DNA of 24,778 bases, from positions 1-24,778 of the IMG/VR virus record IMGVR_UViG_3300019132_000064, one strand, 5' to 3'. Each line of letters starts with the position of its first letter. Positions within the stretch are counted from its first letter, which is position 1. Source of the stretch: a virus. A program made the position numbers and the translations under genes. The notes under the pieces are model-generated. The model saw only the letters and a list, made by a program, of their open reading frames with translations. It did no database searches and had not been told where the DNA came from. Shown here piece by piece: positions 1 through 6,973 of this stretch.

Positions 1-1175
1 CTATCGCTTGCCCCCAATGGCAACAATCTTAGGTTCCGCAGCGCGGGCGGGCTGGCGGGTCGAGATGCCCCGCACGGCCTCGGCCAGGAAGTCCGGGTGA
101 TGATGTCCATAGACGTCCCGTAGCACCTCCTCGGTCATACCGAGGAAGCCGGATGCCTGCCAGATCGGAACCCCGTTCTGCATCATCCAGGTTGCCGCCG
201 TATGGCGCAGGGTGTGCGGAGTTACGTCCTCGCCCAGCCCCGCAGCCTCACAGGCACGGCGGAAGGACTTGGATACCCGCGAGACCGGCTCTCCGTTCCA
301 CTCGACCACATGCTTATGGACGAGACCCAGCCGCTGCCATCGCTTGATATGGGCTAGCAGGCGCTTGATATGGGCTAGCAGGCGCGGCGGGATGGGGCAG
401 GGCGTTTGCCGTTTCTTGGTCCTCCGGGCGGTCTGAGCACGCCGGTAGAAGATGCCCCGCTCAAGGTCGATGTAGCCGCGATCTGGATCGGGCACGAGCG
501 AGGCGTTGCAGATCGCCCCTGCGCGGGTGCCCGTGTAGAACCCGACCAAGAGGAACCGGGCCAAGTGTTGGCCGGTGCGCCGGTCGCTCTCCTGTCCCTT
601 CCACTTCTGCGTCATCCGCCATGCTGCCAGGAGAAGCCTTGCGGCCTCGCCACGGGTTAACCACCGTTCCCGAGGCGAACCCTTCTCAGGCAGGACGACC
701 GGCGTCAGGGTCGTGCAGTAGCCTTCCCGGTAGTGTATGTGATAGCGGCCCGCAAGTCTTCCAGTTCCCGACGCCCCGCCGCTCTGCCCCGCTGTTCTGC
801 ATACTGGCGACATAGGGTGCCGTTGATCTCCGAGAGCGTCTTATCCCCGAAGAACTCCCCCAGCCGCTCGATCCGGCCCAGAACCTCCTTGGGCCTGGCC
901 TGATGCATGCCTTTGTCTGTCGAATAGATCGCCAGCACGTGGGCTACCTTGATCTCAGAGGCGTCACGGTCGCGCTCGCGCGGCGTGGCAGCTTTGGCGA
1001 GGATGTATTCTGCAAGCTGTCTTTGAGCTTCCTCACGGTCGCCCGGAGCGCAGCCTGTGCCTCGCTTGATGGAGCCGTCTCGAATGACCCAAGTCGCGGC
1101 TTCCTTGAGCTTGCCCGCCTTGTCGTATCGGGCTTGCTGGAGATAGAGGCGGGGGCCGAGGGATTGACGTGGCAT
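1..1175 (-). pseudogene. int: Tyrosine recombinase (prophage integrase), frameshifted
   Basis: Two minus-strand frames together make one integrase. The frame from 1175 down to 705 begins MPRQSLGPRLYLQQARYD and carries the N-terminal part and the SAM-like core-binding domain, up to the helix ELEDLRAAI. The frame ending at position 1 continues with HYREGYCTTL and holds the catalytic domain: Arg in TGTRAGAI, the HTLRH box, GHHHPDF, and the tyrosine in DVYGHHH. The frames join near 736-740, where five bases separate ATC from CAC, so one base has been lost or two gained. The catalytic part also has a 7-residue tandem duplication (LLAHIKR twice). The enzyme would integrate and excise the prophage. 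As read, no full-length protein can be made, so it is inactive, rescued by slippage, or a sequencing error. It overlaps the excisionase gene by more than 200 bp. Confidence 0.88.
341..382. repeat. 21-bp tandem duplication inside the integrase gene
   Basis: The 21-base unit beginning CGCTTGATATGGGC occurs twice head to tail (341-361 and 362-382), with no mismatch. It keeps the reading frame and adds a second LLAHIKR to the catalytic domain between the first catalytic Arg and the HTLRH box. This looks like a recent replication-slippage event. Confidence 0.95.
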
Positions 1176-1363
1176 AGTTCGATCATCGCCTTGATTGCGC
1201 CGAGGGTCGTGAAGTCCTTCCCGGCGATCCGGGTGAGCTGCAGATTGCCGCGCTGTGCTTCGCGGCGAAGCGATTTGACTCCAATTGAGCCGTCAGGGAA
1301 AGCCAGCCGTGCCGCTGTCTCCAAACGCAGAGGTGTGTCATCGCTAATGTTATCAAATGTCAT
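944..1363 (-). CDS. Excisionase-like DNA-binding protein
   Basis: A 139-aa protein starting MTFDNISDDTPLRLETAARLAF. Its first ~70 residues look like a winged-helix/AlpA-type excisionase: RLETAARLAFPDGSIGVKSLRREA, then GNLQLTRIAGKDFTTLGAIKAM, a pattern I recognise next to rhizobial prophage integrases. The C-terminal half is Ser/Ala/Arg-rich and probably disordered. I chose the ATG at 1363 because AGGTG lies six bases upstream; an in-frame ATG at 1399 gives 12 extra residues. The 3' part overlaps the integrase start (1175) by 232 bp in another frame, so the two are probably translated from one mRNA. Expected role: directing the integrase towards excision. The function is inferred from sequence pattern and position. 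Confidence 0.8.
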   Translation of the reverse strand: MTFDNISDDTPLRLETAARLAFPDGSIGVKSLRREAQRGNLQLTRIAGKDFTTLGAIKAMIELCHVNPSAPASISSKPDTTRRASSRKPRLGSFETAPSSEAQAALRATVRKLKDSLQNTSSPKLPRRASATVTPLRSR

Positions 1364-1931
1364 GTTGAGCACCTTCGAGAACCTCCATGACCGTAGCAAT
1401 CAGCCGAATGCCTTCCCGCTCTTCAGACGAGACGTTTTGTTTCAAGGGGTTGGAAGTCGTGGATCGTGCAGAGGGGAGGGGCAGATGCGTGCAATGCAAT
1501 CTATGCAACCCAGCTTCGCCGCTGTTGCCATGGGAGGCTTCGGACGGAATTACCATTTCGTCAGTGAGGCGAGACGACCTCCATCTCGCATCGTTCCCTC
1601 TGGAAGGACCTAGGTCCCACCTTCGGGCCGCCGGAAACGGCGGCCTTTTTCTTTCTCTGCTTTCAGCAAACGGGAAGTCGCAACTAACACTCCCGTAACT
1701 ATAGTCCTTCACCATCCTGATGACGCGGACGTTTGCGGCCGCTGATTTGAGTATGGGGATTTCAATGGCGTTGCTTTTGCTTTCGATTGTTGTGGTCTCG
1801 TTCGTAGCTTCGATTTCAGTCCCGGCTTGGCACATGCTGACTTTGCCAAGAGGCGACCGGCGGTCGCGCACTCCTGAGAGCCTTGCTGCGCTCGAGCGTC
1901 GCGCACAGGGCTGCTGATCTGAACTGGTCAT
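1353..1931 (-). CDS. Doubtful hypothetical ORF between methyltransferase and excisionase
   Basis: A 192-aa minus-strand frame. Its ATG overlaps the stop codon of the methyltransferase (ATGA) and its own stop lies 11 bases past the excisionase ATG, so it would fill the gap exactly. That geometry is the only good argument for it. The translation (MTSSDQQPCARRSSAARL to VMEVLEGAQHDI) resembles no family I know, is Ser/Arg-rich, and runs through a perfect plus-strand terminator hairpin at 1626-1645. The last ~30 residues (SEEREGIRLIATVMEVLEGA) look most protein-like, so a shorter gene is possible. Otherwise the stretch 1400-1927 is an untranslated spacer. Confidence 0.3.
   Translation of the reverse strand: MTSSDQQPCARRSSAARLSGVRDRRSPLGKVSMCQAGTEIEATNETTTIESKSNAIEIPILKSAAANVRVIRMVKDYSYGSVSCDFPFAESRERKRPPFPAARRWDLGPSRGNDARWRSSRLTDEMVIPSEASHGNSGEAGLHRLHCTHLPLPSARSTTSNPLKQNVSSEEREGIRLIATVMEVLEGAQHDI
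1606..1617. repeat. 12-bp perfect palindrome
   Basis: GGACCTAGGTCC is perfectly self-complementary and lies just before the terminator hairpin at 1626. It could be a dimeric protein-binding site; nothing in the sequence says for what. Confidence 0.4.
1626..1655 (+). terminator. Rho-independent terminator (plus strand)
   Basis: A perfect 8-bp GC stem (GGCCGCCG / CGGCGGCC) with a GAAA tetraloop is followed by TTTTTCTTTC. It points rightwards, against the direction of the flanking genes (integrase, excisionase, methyltransferase). No plus-strand gene ends here, so it either stops antisense transcription or ends an unannotated small RNA. Confidence 0.75.
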
Positions 1932-3664
1932 CCGGCAGCCTCCAGCAGTGGGGCCGTAGATGCGCGGCGCCGCACAGGCAGAGCGGCCTCGTCCTCGCGA
2001 TAGTTCGCGCTCACCAACGCGCGAGCCATTACCGGAGAGACGGAATTGCCGCACATGCGGATGGATGCCGTTTTGGTGAGTGTGATCCACTCACCAGTCC
2101 CGACGCATCGGCCGCGATCGATGATGTAGTCGTCGCCGAACCCTTGGGCGCGGAAGAGCTCGCGCGGGGCCAGCATCCGCATGCCGATGTCGGTGACGAC
2201 GTAGGGCTCGCCCTGGACCTGCACCGCGCAGAGGCCGAAGCGGTCCTTGGTCGTGACGGTGTGCAGCGGCTCGCCGAGCTGAGGATCCTGATCGGAGCCG
2301 TAATATTTCGTCAGGAACGCCGCGACATGGGCGGCGTGGGTTCCTTCGGCGCAGACCGTGTTGAGCGGCGCATCAACCGGGCGGTCGCGCCGCTCCGTGC
2401 CCTTCAGGCTCATGAGAAGGGCGGAAACAACCGCCTGGGTGCAGCCCTTCTGGACGATGGTCGAGACCGGCTCCTGCATGGCGTGGCCGACCATGTCGGT
2501 GTTGTGCTGCGCCATGAAGGCGGCGACCAGGGATGCGCCGTTCGCCGTCGGCACGATGACAGGGGCTGGTTCCTCGACTGACCTGGTGCGCGGTTCCTGT
2601 GTCAGGCGCTCGCCATAGCGCGGCACGAGATACGGCGCGACGATGCAATTCTGGTCCTTACGGGAAGCGGTGACCGTGTGCAGCGGGCCTTCGGCATCGC
2701 GATTGCGCCCACCCTGCTGCGCATGGCTGACGAAGGGTGCGACCAATGACATTCCGCCAGCCGTTGTGACAGTGCGGATCGGCTCGTCGAGAGGATGCAC
2801 ACCCTTGCGCGCGGCATCTCCGCTGGTCTGATCGACACGGATAATGAACGGCTTCGGGTTGTCGATCACGTACCGCTTCAGCCCCTTGGCGATGCGCGCC
2901 ATGGTCTTTTCGGCCAGCGGACGGTTCACGCCGACCTTGCGGCCCTCCTCACGGGTCAGGAAGATCGAATGGCACGGCAGCGACCAATCGATGATCTCGG
3001 CCGCCGTGCGCCAGGGCAGCAGCTTGCCGCTCTTCACCGCGTCAGACTTCGGATCGCCGTGTGTCGGCTTCGGCCACACAATCGGGCGGCCGTCGCGCCT
3101 GGCAATCAGGAACAGGCGTTTGCGGATCGTTGGCGCGCCATAGTCGCACGCCCTGAGCTCGCGGTGCTCGACCTTGTATCCGAGGCGCTTGAGCTCGCCT
3201 TCCCATTGCTTGAAGGTCTGGCCTTTGCGCTGCGGACAGGGCTTGCCGTCCTCGGTCAGCGGGCCCCAATCCCTGAATTCCTCGACGTTCTCCAGGATGA
3301 TCACGCGAGGGCGCACCTGCTTGGCCCAGCGCACCACAACCCATGCAAGGTCGCGGATGTTGCGCTTCACCGGCTTGCCGCCCTTGGCCTTTGAAAAGTG
3401 CTTGCAGTCCGGCGAGGCCCAGAGCAGTCCGACCGGACGTCCCTTGGTCACCTCGACGGGATCGACCTTCCAGACATTGTGCGGCAGGTGGAGCGTGTCG
3501 GGATGGTTGGCGTAGTGCATCGCGAGGGCTTCGCGATCGTGGTTGATCGCGATGTCAGGCGAGCGGCCGAGCGCCAGCTCAATGCCTTCGGACGCTCCAC
3601 CGCCGCCGGCGAAGCTATCGACAATCAGCTCAGTCGTTTGTGCTGAATCCATAATATTCTGCAT
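1928..3664 (-). CDS. Phage DNA (cytosine-5) methyltransferase
   Basis: A 578-aa C5-cytosine methyltransferase transferring methyl from AdoMet to cytosine. From the chosen start, motif I is VDSFAGGGGASEG (about 15-27), the catalytic motif IV is the variant SPDCKHFS (nucleophile Cys87) in place of the usual PPCQ, motif VI is LENVEEF (about 124-130), and a motif VIII-like RKRLFLIARRDG follows. The long middle stretch with repeated EPxxTV segments (PLDEPIRTVT, EPVSTIVQ, EPLHTVTT) is the presumed target-recognition region. The ATG at 3664 is chosen because AGGGAAG lies upstream and the operator-like repeats at 3689-3707 sit in front of it; in-frame ATGs also occur at 3652, 3709 and 3721. It stands apart from the left operon, and probably modifies phage DNA against host restriction. 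Confidence 0.92.
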   Translation of the reverse strand: MQNIMDSAQTTELIVDSFAGGGGASEGIELALGRSPDIAINHDREALAMHYANHPDTLHLPHNVWKVDPVEVTKGRPVGLLWASPDCKHFSKAKGGKPVKRNIRDLAWVVVRWAKQVRPRVIILENVEEFRDWGPLTEDGKPCPQRKGQTFKQWEGELKRLGYKVEHRELRACDYGAPTIRKRLFLIARRDGRPIVWPKPTHGDPKSDAVKSGKLLPWRTAAEIIDWSLPCHSIFLTREEGRKVGVNRPLAEKTMARIAKGLKRYVIDNPKPFIIRVDQTSGDAARKGVHPLDEPIRTVTTAGGMSLVAPFVSHAQQGGRNRDAEGPLHTVTASRKDQNCIVAPYLVPRYGERLTQEPRTRSVEEPAPVIVPTANGASLVAAFMAQHNTDMVGHAMQEPVSTIVQKGCTQAVVSALLMSLKGTERRDRPVDAPLNTVCAEGTHAAHVAAFLTKYYGSDQDPQLGEPLHTVTTKDRFGLCAVQVQGEPYVVTDIGMRMLAPRELFRAQGFGDDYIIDRGRCVGTGEWITLTKTASIRMCGNSVSPVMARALVSANYREDEAALPVRRRASTAPLLEAAG

Positions 3665-3688
3665 TTCAGGGGACTTCCCTAATGAACG

Positions 3689-3707
3689 CGTTAACCGTTC
3701 GTTAACC
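3689..3707. promoter_or_regulatory. Direct repeat upstream of the methyltransferase, operator-like
   Basis: CGTTAACC occurs at 3689-3696 and 3700-3707, spaced 11 bp, one helical turn, so a protein could contact both on one face. Each copy contains the palindrome GTTAAC. They lie 25-43 bp upstream of the chosen methyltransferase start. Autoregulation by the methyltransferase or control by a phage regulator are both possible. Confidence 0.45.
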
Positions 3708-3786
3708 ATGATCCCGCACATTCATTGACGCGGGCCGAGTGGGGCATCAGGTTCGCAAGTTTCGGGGGGCGAAAATCATTTCAGAC

Positions 3787-3819
3787 AAAGGCCGCGGGGT
3801 TGTTGCGGCCTTTCTTTTT
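3787..3819 (+). terminator. Terminator hairpin (plus strand; weaker on minus)
   Basis: The stem AAAGGCCGC / GCGGCCTTT with a 9-base loop is followed by TCTTTTT on the plus strand. It lies between the end of the left operon (HNH gene, stop at 3836) and the methyltransferase start. On the minus strand the hairpin is followed only by TTTGTCTG, so it would end the left operon inefficiently while efficiently blocking rightward transcription. Confidence 0.65.
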
Positions 3820-3835
3820 GTCCGCGCAGGGAAGG

Positions 3836-4213
3836 TCATTTGGACCTCCGCTCGAGCGTTCCATCCATCTTCCGTTTCCACGGCGAGTCCTTGCTGCCAG
3901 GGATCGGCGGACCTTTGCGCTGCCGGATGCCCAGATGGCGCATCTTCATGCGCTTGGCCTTCGCGATCCGCGCCAGGTCGCCGTCCTTGCCATGTGTCTT
4001 GGCGTCAGCGCAGAAGTCATGCGCAGGGCCTCGGTTGGAGGGATCATTCGTTCCGCCGAGCCCCAGCGGGATTAGATGTTCATCGATCCACTTATGGCGG
4101 GCCGTAATCTTCTTCCCGCAAATACAGCAGATGCCGTTGTGGCGCTCGAACATCGCGAGCCGCTGCGAGGGCGTAAGGGCTTTGCGCCGTGTGGTGCCGA
4201 CATCTTCCGTCAT
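3836..4213 (-). CDS. HNH endonuclease (left operon)
   Basis: A 125-aa protein with a compact HNH fold. Residues ~29-32 give a zinc knuckle (CCIC), then IDEHLIPLGLGGTNDPSN supplies the acidic-His pair (D44, H46) and Asn60, with GPAHDFC giving His65 and Cys68. The C-terminal third is strongly basic (KAKRMKMRHLGIRQRKG) and could bind DNA. Its ATG overlaps the stop of the upstream gene by four bases (ATGA), so it is the last gene of the left early operon. HNH proteins nick or cut DNA with one metal ion. Here it travels with recombination genes, unlike the second HNH gene at 16801, which lies near terminase and probably serves packaging. Confidence 0.82.
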   Translation of the reverse strand: MTEDVGTTRRKALTPSQRLAMFERHNGICCICGKKITARHKWIDEHLIPLGLGGTNDPSNRGPAHDFCADAKTHGKDGDLARIAKAKRMKMRHLGIRQRKGPPIPGSKDSPWKRKMDGTLERRSK

Positions 4214-4725
4214 GCCGCCCTCCCGACATTCCGCGTCAGCGTCTCAGGCTGAACGCCGATCATCTCAGCCAGCACATCCAGGACCTTGTTCTTGCTCTCT
4301 TGGAAGACCTGCTTGCCCATCGCGGCCTTGGATTGGCTCTTAGCCGTCCAGACCGTCACAACAGCCTCGTGAGTGGTCACGACGGCGAACTCGTCCATGG
4401 GCTTGATGAAGGCCGCGATCCGCTGCGCCTCGGCCTTGGAATTGCAGACGATGGACCGCTCGTCCCGATACCCCGCCTTGATCAGCGCATACTTGCGAAG
4501 ATGCTCGGTCGTGGGGAACCGCTCGGCCATGAGGTCGGGCAGGTTCATCCAGGCTTCCTGAATGGCCGCGAAATAGTGGTTGTGGCTGGCCTGGGAACGG
4601 TGCTCCTGGACGCCAAGGCGGTAGACCTCACCGACCACGAACCAGGCGTCACATTCTCGCCGGGAGCGAGGGTGAGGTACCATGGCCTCGCCCGTCCACT
4701 GGAAGAGAATAGGAGCGGCAGACAT
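4210..4725 (-). CDS. Conserved phage protein, left operon, function unknown
   Basis: A 171-aa protein. The ATG at 4725 overlaps the upstream stop by one base (TGATG); a GTG at 4728 is also in frame. It begins MSAAPILFQWTGEAMVP, continues through an aromatic stretch (SHNHYFAAIQEAWMNLPDLMAERFP), then YALIKAGYRDERSIVC, and ends in a Lys-rich helical part (SQSKAAMGKQVFQESKNKVLDVLAEMIG). The early part resembles DUF1367/NinB-type phage proteins of lambda-like recombination regions, but this is a weak impression. Its position between exonuclease and HNH genes suggests a recombination accessory role. No catalytic motif is visible. Confidence 0.75.
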   Translation of the reverse strand: MSAAPILFQWTGEAMVPHPRSRRECDAWFVVGEVYRLGVQEHRSQASHNHYFAAIQEAWMNLPDLMAERFPTTEHLRKYALIKAGYRDERSIVCNSKAEAQRIAAFIKPMDEFAVVTTHEAVVTVWTAKSQSKAAMGKQVFQESKNKVLDVLAEMIGVQPETLTRNVGRAA

Positions 4726-5357
4726 CACGCAGCCTTCCTCTCATAGAGGGCGGTGAGCTCAGCGACCTTGCCATCCAGCTCGGCCAGGAAGTCGGCGACA
4801 TCGCGCTCGAGTTCCGCAATGCGGGCGTCATCGCGAGGGACGCGCTTCACGAACAGCCGCATGTGCTCGGGCATGCGAGGATCGAAGGAAACGAAGTCGC
4901 ACCACTGGCGGCCGGTGCAGGCCATCTGCCAGAGCATCTGCGTGACGTACTTGCCTGGGACCGTCTGGCTGATGAGGGTGTCGATGTGGGTTGCCGTATT
5001 CGGGCACTTGATTTCTACCAAGCCATCATCACCGACCAGACCGTCCGGGCTGGCGCCAGTCATGCTGATCGTGGGGTGCGGGATGAACCCGACCTGTACG
5101 ACCTCGGAATCCGTGCGGAACTCGTAGGCTATGCGGGCGTCGGGCTCGTTCTCCGTTCCCCACTTCATCGCCGCATTCGTGAACTTCTCGGCGGGCTCGC
5201 CGGTCAGGCGCTCCGCGATCAGTTCGGCCATGTAGTTCACGCGGGATGCGCCCCAGCCGGTCTTCGTGCGAGCAATCACGTCTGCCACACGGGAGGCTGT
5301 GACTTTGCCGACGCGGATGGCCAGCCACTCTTCAGAGCCCTGAATGATCTCGCTCAT
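4725..5357 (-). CDS. YqaJ/lambda-exonuclease family recombinase nuclease
   Basis: A 210-aa protein of the lambda-exonuclease-like (YqaJ) PD-(D/E)XK family. The motif order is clear: QGSEEWLAIRVGKVTASRVADVI near the N-terminus, KWGTENEPDARIAYE (about 65-79), then GASPDGLVGDDGLVEIKCPN with Asp105, Glu115 and Lys117 as metal-binding and catalytic residues. A coiled-coil-like tail (IAELERDVADFLAELDGKVAELTALYERK) follows and may mediate oligomerisation. The enzyme resects double-stranded ends 5' to 3', producing single strands for the neighbouring ERF annealing protein. Its start overlaps the ERF stop by one base (TAATG), so the pair is translationally coupled, as expected for a two-component recombination system. 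Confidence 0.92.
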   Translation of the reverse strand: MSEIIQGSEEWLAIRVGKVTASRVADVIARTKTGWGASRVNYMAELIAERLTGEPAEKFTNAAMKWGTENEPDARIAYEFRTDSEVVQVGFIPHPTISMTGASPDGLVGDDGLVEIKCPNTATHIDTLISQTVPGKYVTQMLWQMACTGRQWCDFVSFDPRMPEHMRLFVKRVPRDDARIAELERDVADFLAELDGKVAELTALYERKAA

Positions 5358-6100
5358 TACTTCGCCCTCTTGGCGTTGAGGGCATCTACGGCCCGCTGGT
5401 ACTGATCGGCCGGCAGGGCTGCGAGGCTCTCCACCTTGAGGTACGCGAGGAACTTCTTCGGATCGGCGCCGACCTCAATGATGAGGTCCTGCAGATCCTT
5501 AACCTGCTCTTCCGAGATGGGAGCAACGCCACCGGCCGCCTTGCCGTCATCATCCTCTCCGCGACTGGTGATGTTCAGCAGGGCGCTTGCCGTATACCGC
5601 TTGCCATAGGAGATGGAGGACCCGACCGCCTGGACGGAGTTCTTGCTGCCGCTGGTATCGATCGGCAGGTGCATCGTCGTCTCTTCGCTATGGCCCTCGC
5701 GGTGAGAGAGGACGCCGGTCACAGTGATGCGGCCCTCTTCCTGTCCGGTGCGGAAGCTCAGGGCGAAACCGTGCTTGGATAGAACCGGCTTGATGGCGTC
5801 GTTGATGTCCTCCCAGAGGGCATAGGTGCTCTGGACACGCCCGGACCGGTCCTTGATGCCGCCGCGCTCGGCGATGACCGGGAGTTCCGGCTGCATGCGC
5901 GCCAAGTCAGCAGCATAGGCCGCCCGGGCGTTGCGCTGCATGATCCGCTCCTGCATCTCGAGGAGGCGCTCCATCTTGTCGATGTCGACGGCAGGGTTGA
6001 TGGCAGCGCGTTCAATGACCTGAATGATGGCCGCGCTCTCAGGAACGGCAGGTGCGCTGACAGGCTCTTGGACAGCGACGGCGTTGGATTGCTTGCTCAT
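5357..6100 (-). CDS. ERF family single-strand annealing protein
   Basis: A 247-aa ERF-superfamily recombinase. The core starts near residue 55 (RNARAAYAADLARMQPELPVIAERGGIKD) and runs through TYALWEDINDAIKPVLSKHGFALSF and VTGVLSHREGHSEETTMHLPID to the signature SVQAVGSSISYGKRYTASALL. That is followed by an acidic stretch (RGEDDDGKA) and a C-terminal helical domain ending DALNAKRAK. It binds and anneals complementary single strands and works with the exonuclease encoded next. The true start is the ATG at 6100, which overlaps the stop of the preceding 47-aa gene (TAATG); the open frame runs further upstream but is covered there by other small genes. Confidence 0.93.
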   Translation of the reverse strand: MSKQSNAVAVQEPVSAPAVPESAAIIQVIERAAINPAVDIDKMERLLEMQERIMQRNARAAYAADLARMQPELPVIAERGGIKDRSGRVQSTYALWEDINDAIKPVLSKHGFALSFRTGQEEGRITVTGVLSHREGHSEETTMHLPIDTSGSKNSVQAVGSSISYGKRYTASALLNITSRGEDDDGKAAGGVAPISEEQVKDLQDLIIEVGADPKKFLAYLKVESLAALPADQYQRAVDALNAKRAK

Positions 6101-6243
6101 TAATGCTTGTCCTTCGGCAGCTTCAGAACGGGTTTGGGGAGACCAAGCTCCTTGCAGAGCCGGGACGTTGTTTCGATCTTGCGGCGGGCGAGGCGTTTGG
6201 TTTCCGGGCCTCGCCAGCGGGGAGTGAGGACGACCTGCTTCAT
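6100..6243 (-). CDS. 47-aa basic micro-protein
   Basis: Begins MKQVVLTPRWRGPETKRLAR and ends KPVLKLPKDKH. It is bounded on both sides by coupling overlaps: ATGA with the upstream membrane micro-protein and TAATG with the ERF gene. It is very basic, so nucleic-acid binding is possible. I recognise no family. The overlaps are the main evidence that it is a gene. Confidence 0.55.
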   Translation of the reverse strand: MKQVVLTPRWRGPETKRLARRKIETTSRLCKELGLPKPVLKLPKDKH

Positions 6244-6371
6244 GGGCGCAGTACCCAGACCGAATGAAGCAGGACGCCGAGAGCAGCGAGAGTGACGCCG
6301 CCCATGAGGAACAGAGCGAAGTTATGGGCGCGACGGCTGAAGGCGCGGCATTCAGGGCTTTTGAACGACAT
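6240..6371 (-). CDS. 43-aa single-span membrane micro-protein
   Basis: Begins MSFKSPECRAFSRRAHNFAL, with one hydrophobic span at residues ~17-40 (NFALFLMGGVTLAALGVLLH) after a positively charged N-terminus, which predicts a cytoplasmic N-terminus. Its stop overlaps the next ATG (ATGA) and its start lies inside the end of the 63-aa gene. Small inner-membrane proteins in early operons often modify the host envelope or block superinfection; nothing here shows which. Confidence 0.55.
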   Translation of the reverse strand: MSFKSPECRAFSRRAHNFALFLMGGVTLAALGVLLHSVWVLRP

Positions 6372-6543
6372 GGCCGGCCCTCCGCTGTTCGGTTGCTCTG
6401 CGGACGTGGTGATCTCTGCACTGTCGAACCTTGCGGGAGATGCTGTTCAGGCAGGCGCGGATCTTGGCGTCCTGTGTGGTGCCAGCGAATGTCTCGACGA
6501 CTTCGAGGAGAACCGTGGACTCTTGGCTGCTGAAACGAGGCAT
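6352..6543 (-). CDS. 63-aa hypothetical protein
   Basis: Begins MPRFSSQESTVLLEVVETFA and contains RACLNSISRKVRQCRDHHVRR, a basic, probably helical stretch. The start overlaps the upstream stop by one base (TGATG), and its last 20 bases overlap the membrane micro-protein. No recognised domain. Membership of the left operon is secure by spacing. Confidence 0.55.
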   Translation of the reverse strand: MPRFSSQESTVLLEVVETFAGTTQDAKIRACLNSISRKVRQCRDHHVRRATEQRRAGHVVQKP

Positions 6544-6776
6544 CAGGCGGCACCTCCGAAGTCAGGCATTTCGATCCGATCCGCATCAGTCCCGCCGCAA
6601 GGGCAGGGGCGGTAGCTCGGGCCGTATGCCGTCTGGAAGAACACCACGCCACGGTCAGCACATGCCGAGCAGCGGGGCTCGTCGTCCTCTGCCAGAGCAT
6701 CCCTGACGGCCACCTGCTCAGAGGTGATCAACGGGAGGGCACGAAAGCGAGGGCGGAAGCGGACGACATTGCTCAT
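6543..6776 (-). CDS. 77-aa zinc-ribbon-like protein
   Basis: Begins MSNVVRFRPRFRALPLITSE. Two cysteine pairs stand out: CSAC at about 36-39 and CPC at about 58-60 followed by GG, spaced like a small DnaJ-type zinc ribbon. The start overlaps the upstream stop by four bases. It could bind nucleic acid or act as an adaptor. The exact family is unknown to me. Confidence 0.65.
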   Translation of the reverse strand: MSNVVRFRPRFRALPLITSEQVAVRDALAEDDEPRCSACADRGVVFFQTAYGPSYRPCPCGGTDADRIEMPDFGGAA

Positions 6777-6973
6777 CGAAGCGCCTCCAGCTTGCAGGTC
6801 AGGTCGTAGAGACGGCGGCGCAGATCGTCGGCAGGACCAACGCCAAGAACGCCAAGCGTCATGTCTGCGTCTTTGATGGCCTGGAGCGCCTCACGGATGA
6901 GCATCTGCTCAGGGGTGCGGTAGCGCTTCATGTCGCGCATGGCGCCAGCCCAGTTGATGGTGCGCTGGCGCAT
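6773..6973 (-). CDS. 66-aa hypothetical helical protein
   Basis: Start chosen at the ATG at 6973 (MRQRTINWAGAMRDMKRYRT), which overlaps the upstream stop (TAATG); a longer frame begins at 7033 but would overlap the preceding gene. The protein is predicted mostly helical (PEQMLIREALQAIKDADMTL, DDLRRRLYDLTCKLEAL). No known motif. Confidence 0.6.
   Translation of the reverse strand: MRQRTINWAGAMRDMKRYRTPEQMLIREALQAIKDADMTLGVLGVGPADDLRRRLYDLTCKLEALR

Noticed and set aside
1353-2090. Longer version of the minus-strand frame, starting at 2090
   Set aside because: Its first part lies inside the methyltransferase coding sequence in another frame; only the part from 1931 fits operon geometry.
1928-3394. 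Plus-strand frames of about 200-230 aa opposite the methyltransferase
   Set aside because: Shadows of a well-supported coding sequence with all family motifs on the minus strand.
5357-6700. 447-aa version of the ERF gene
   Set aside because: The extension has no family similarity and overlaps four small genes joined by stop/start overlaps; the ERF start at 6100 is preceded by TAATG coupling.
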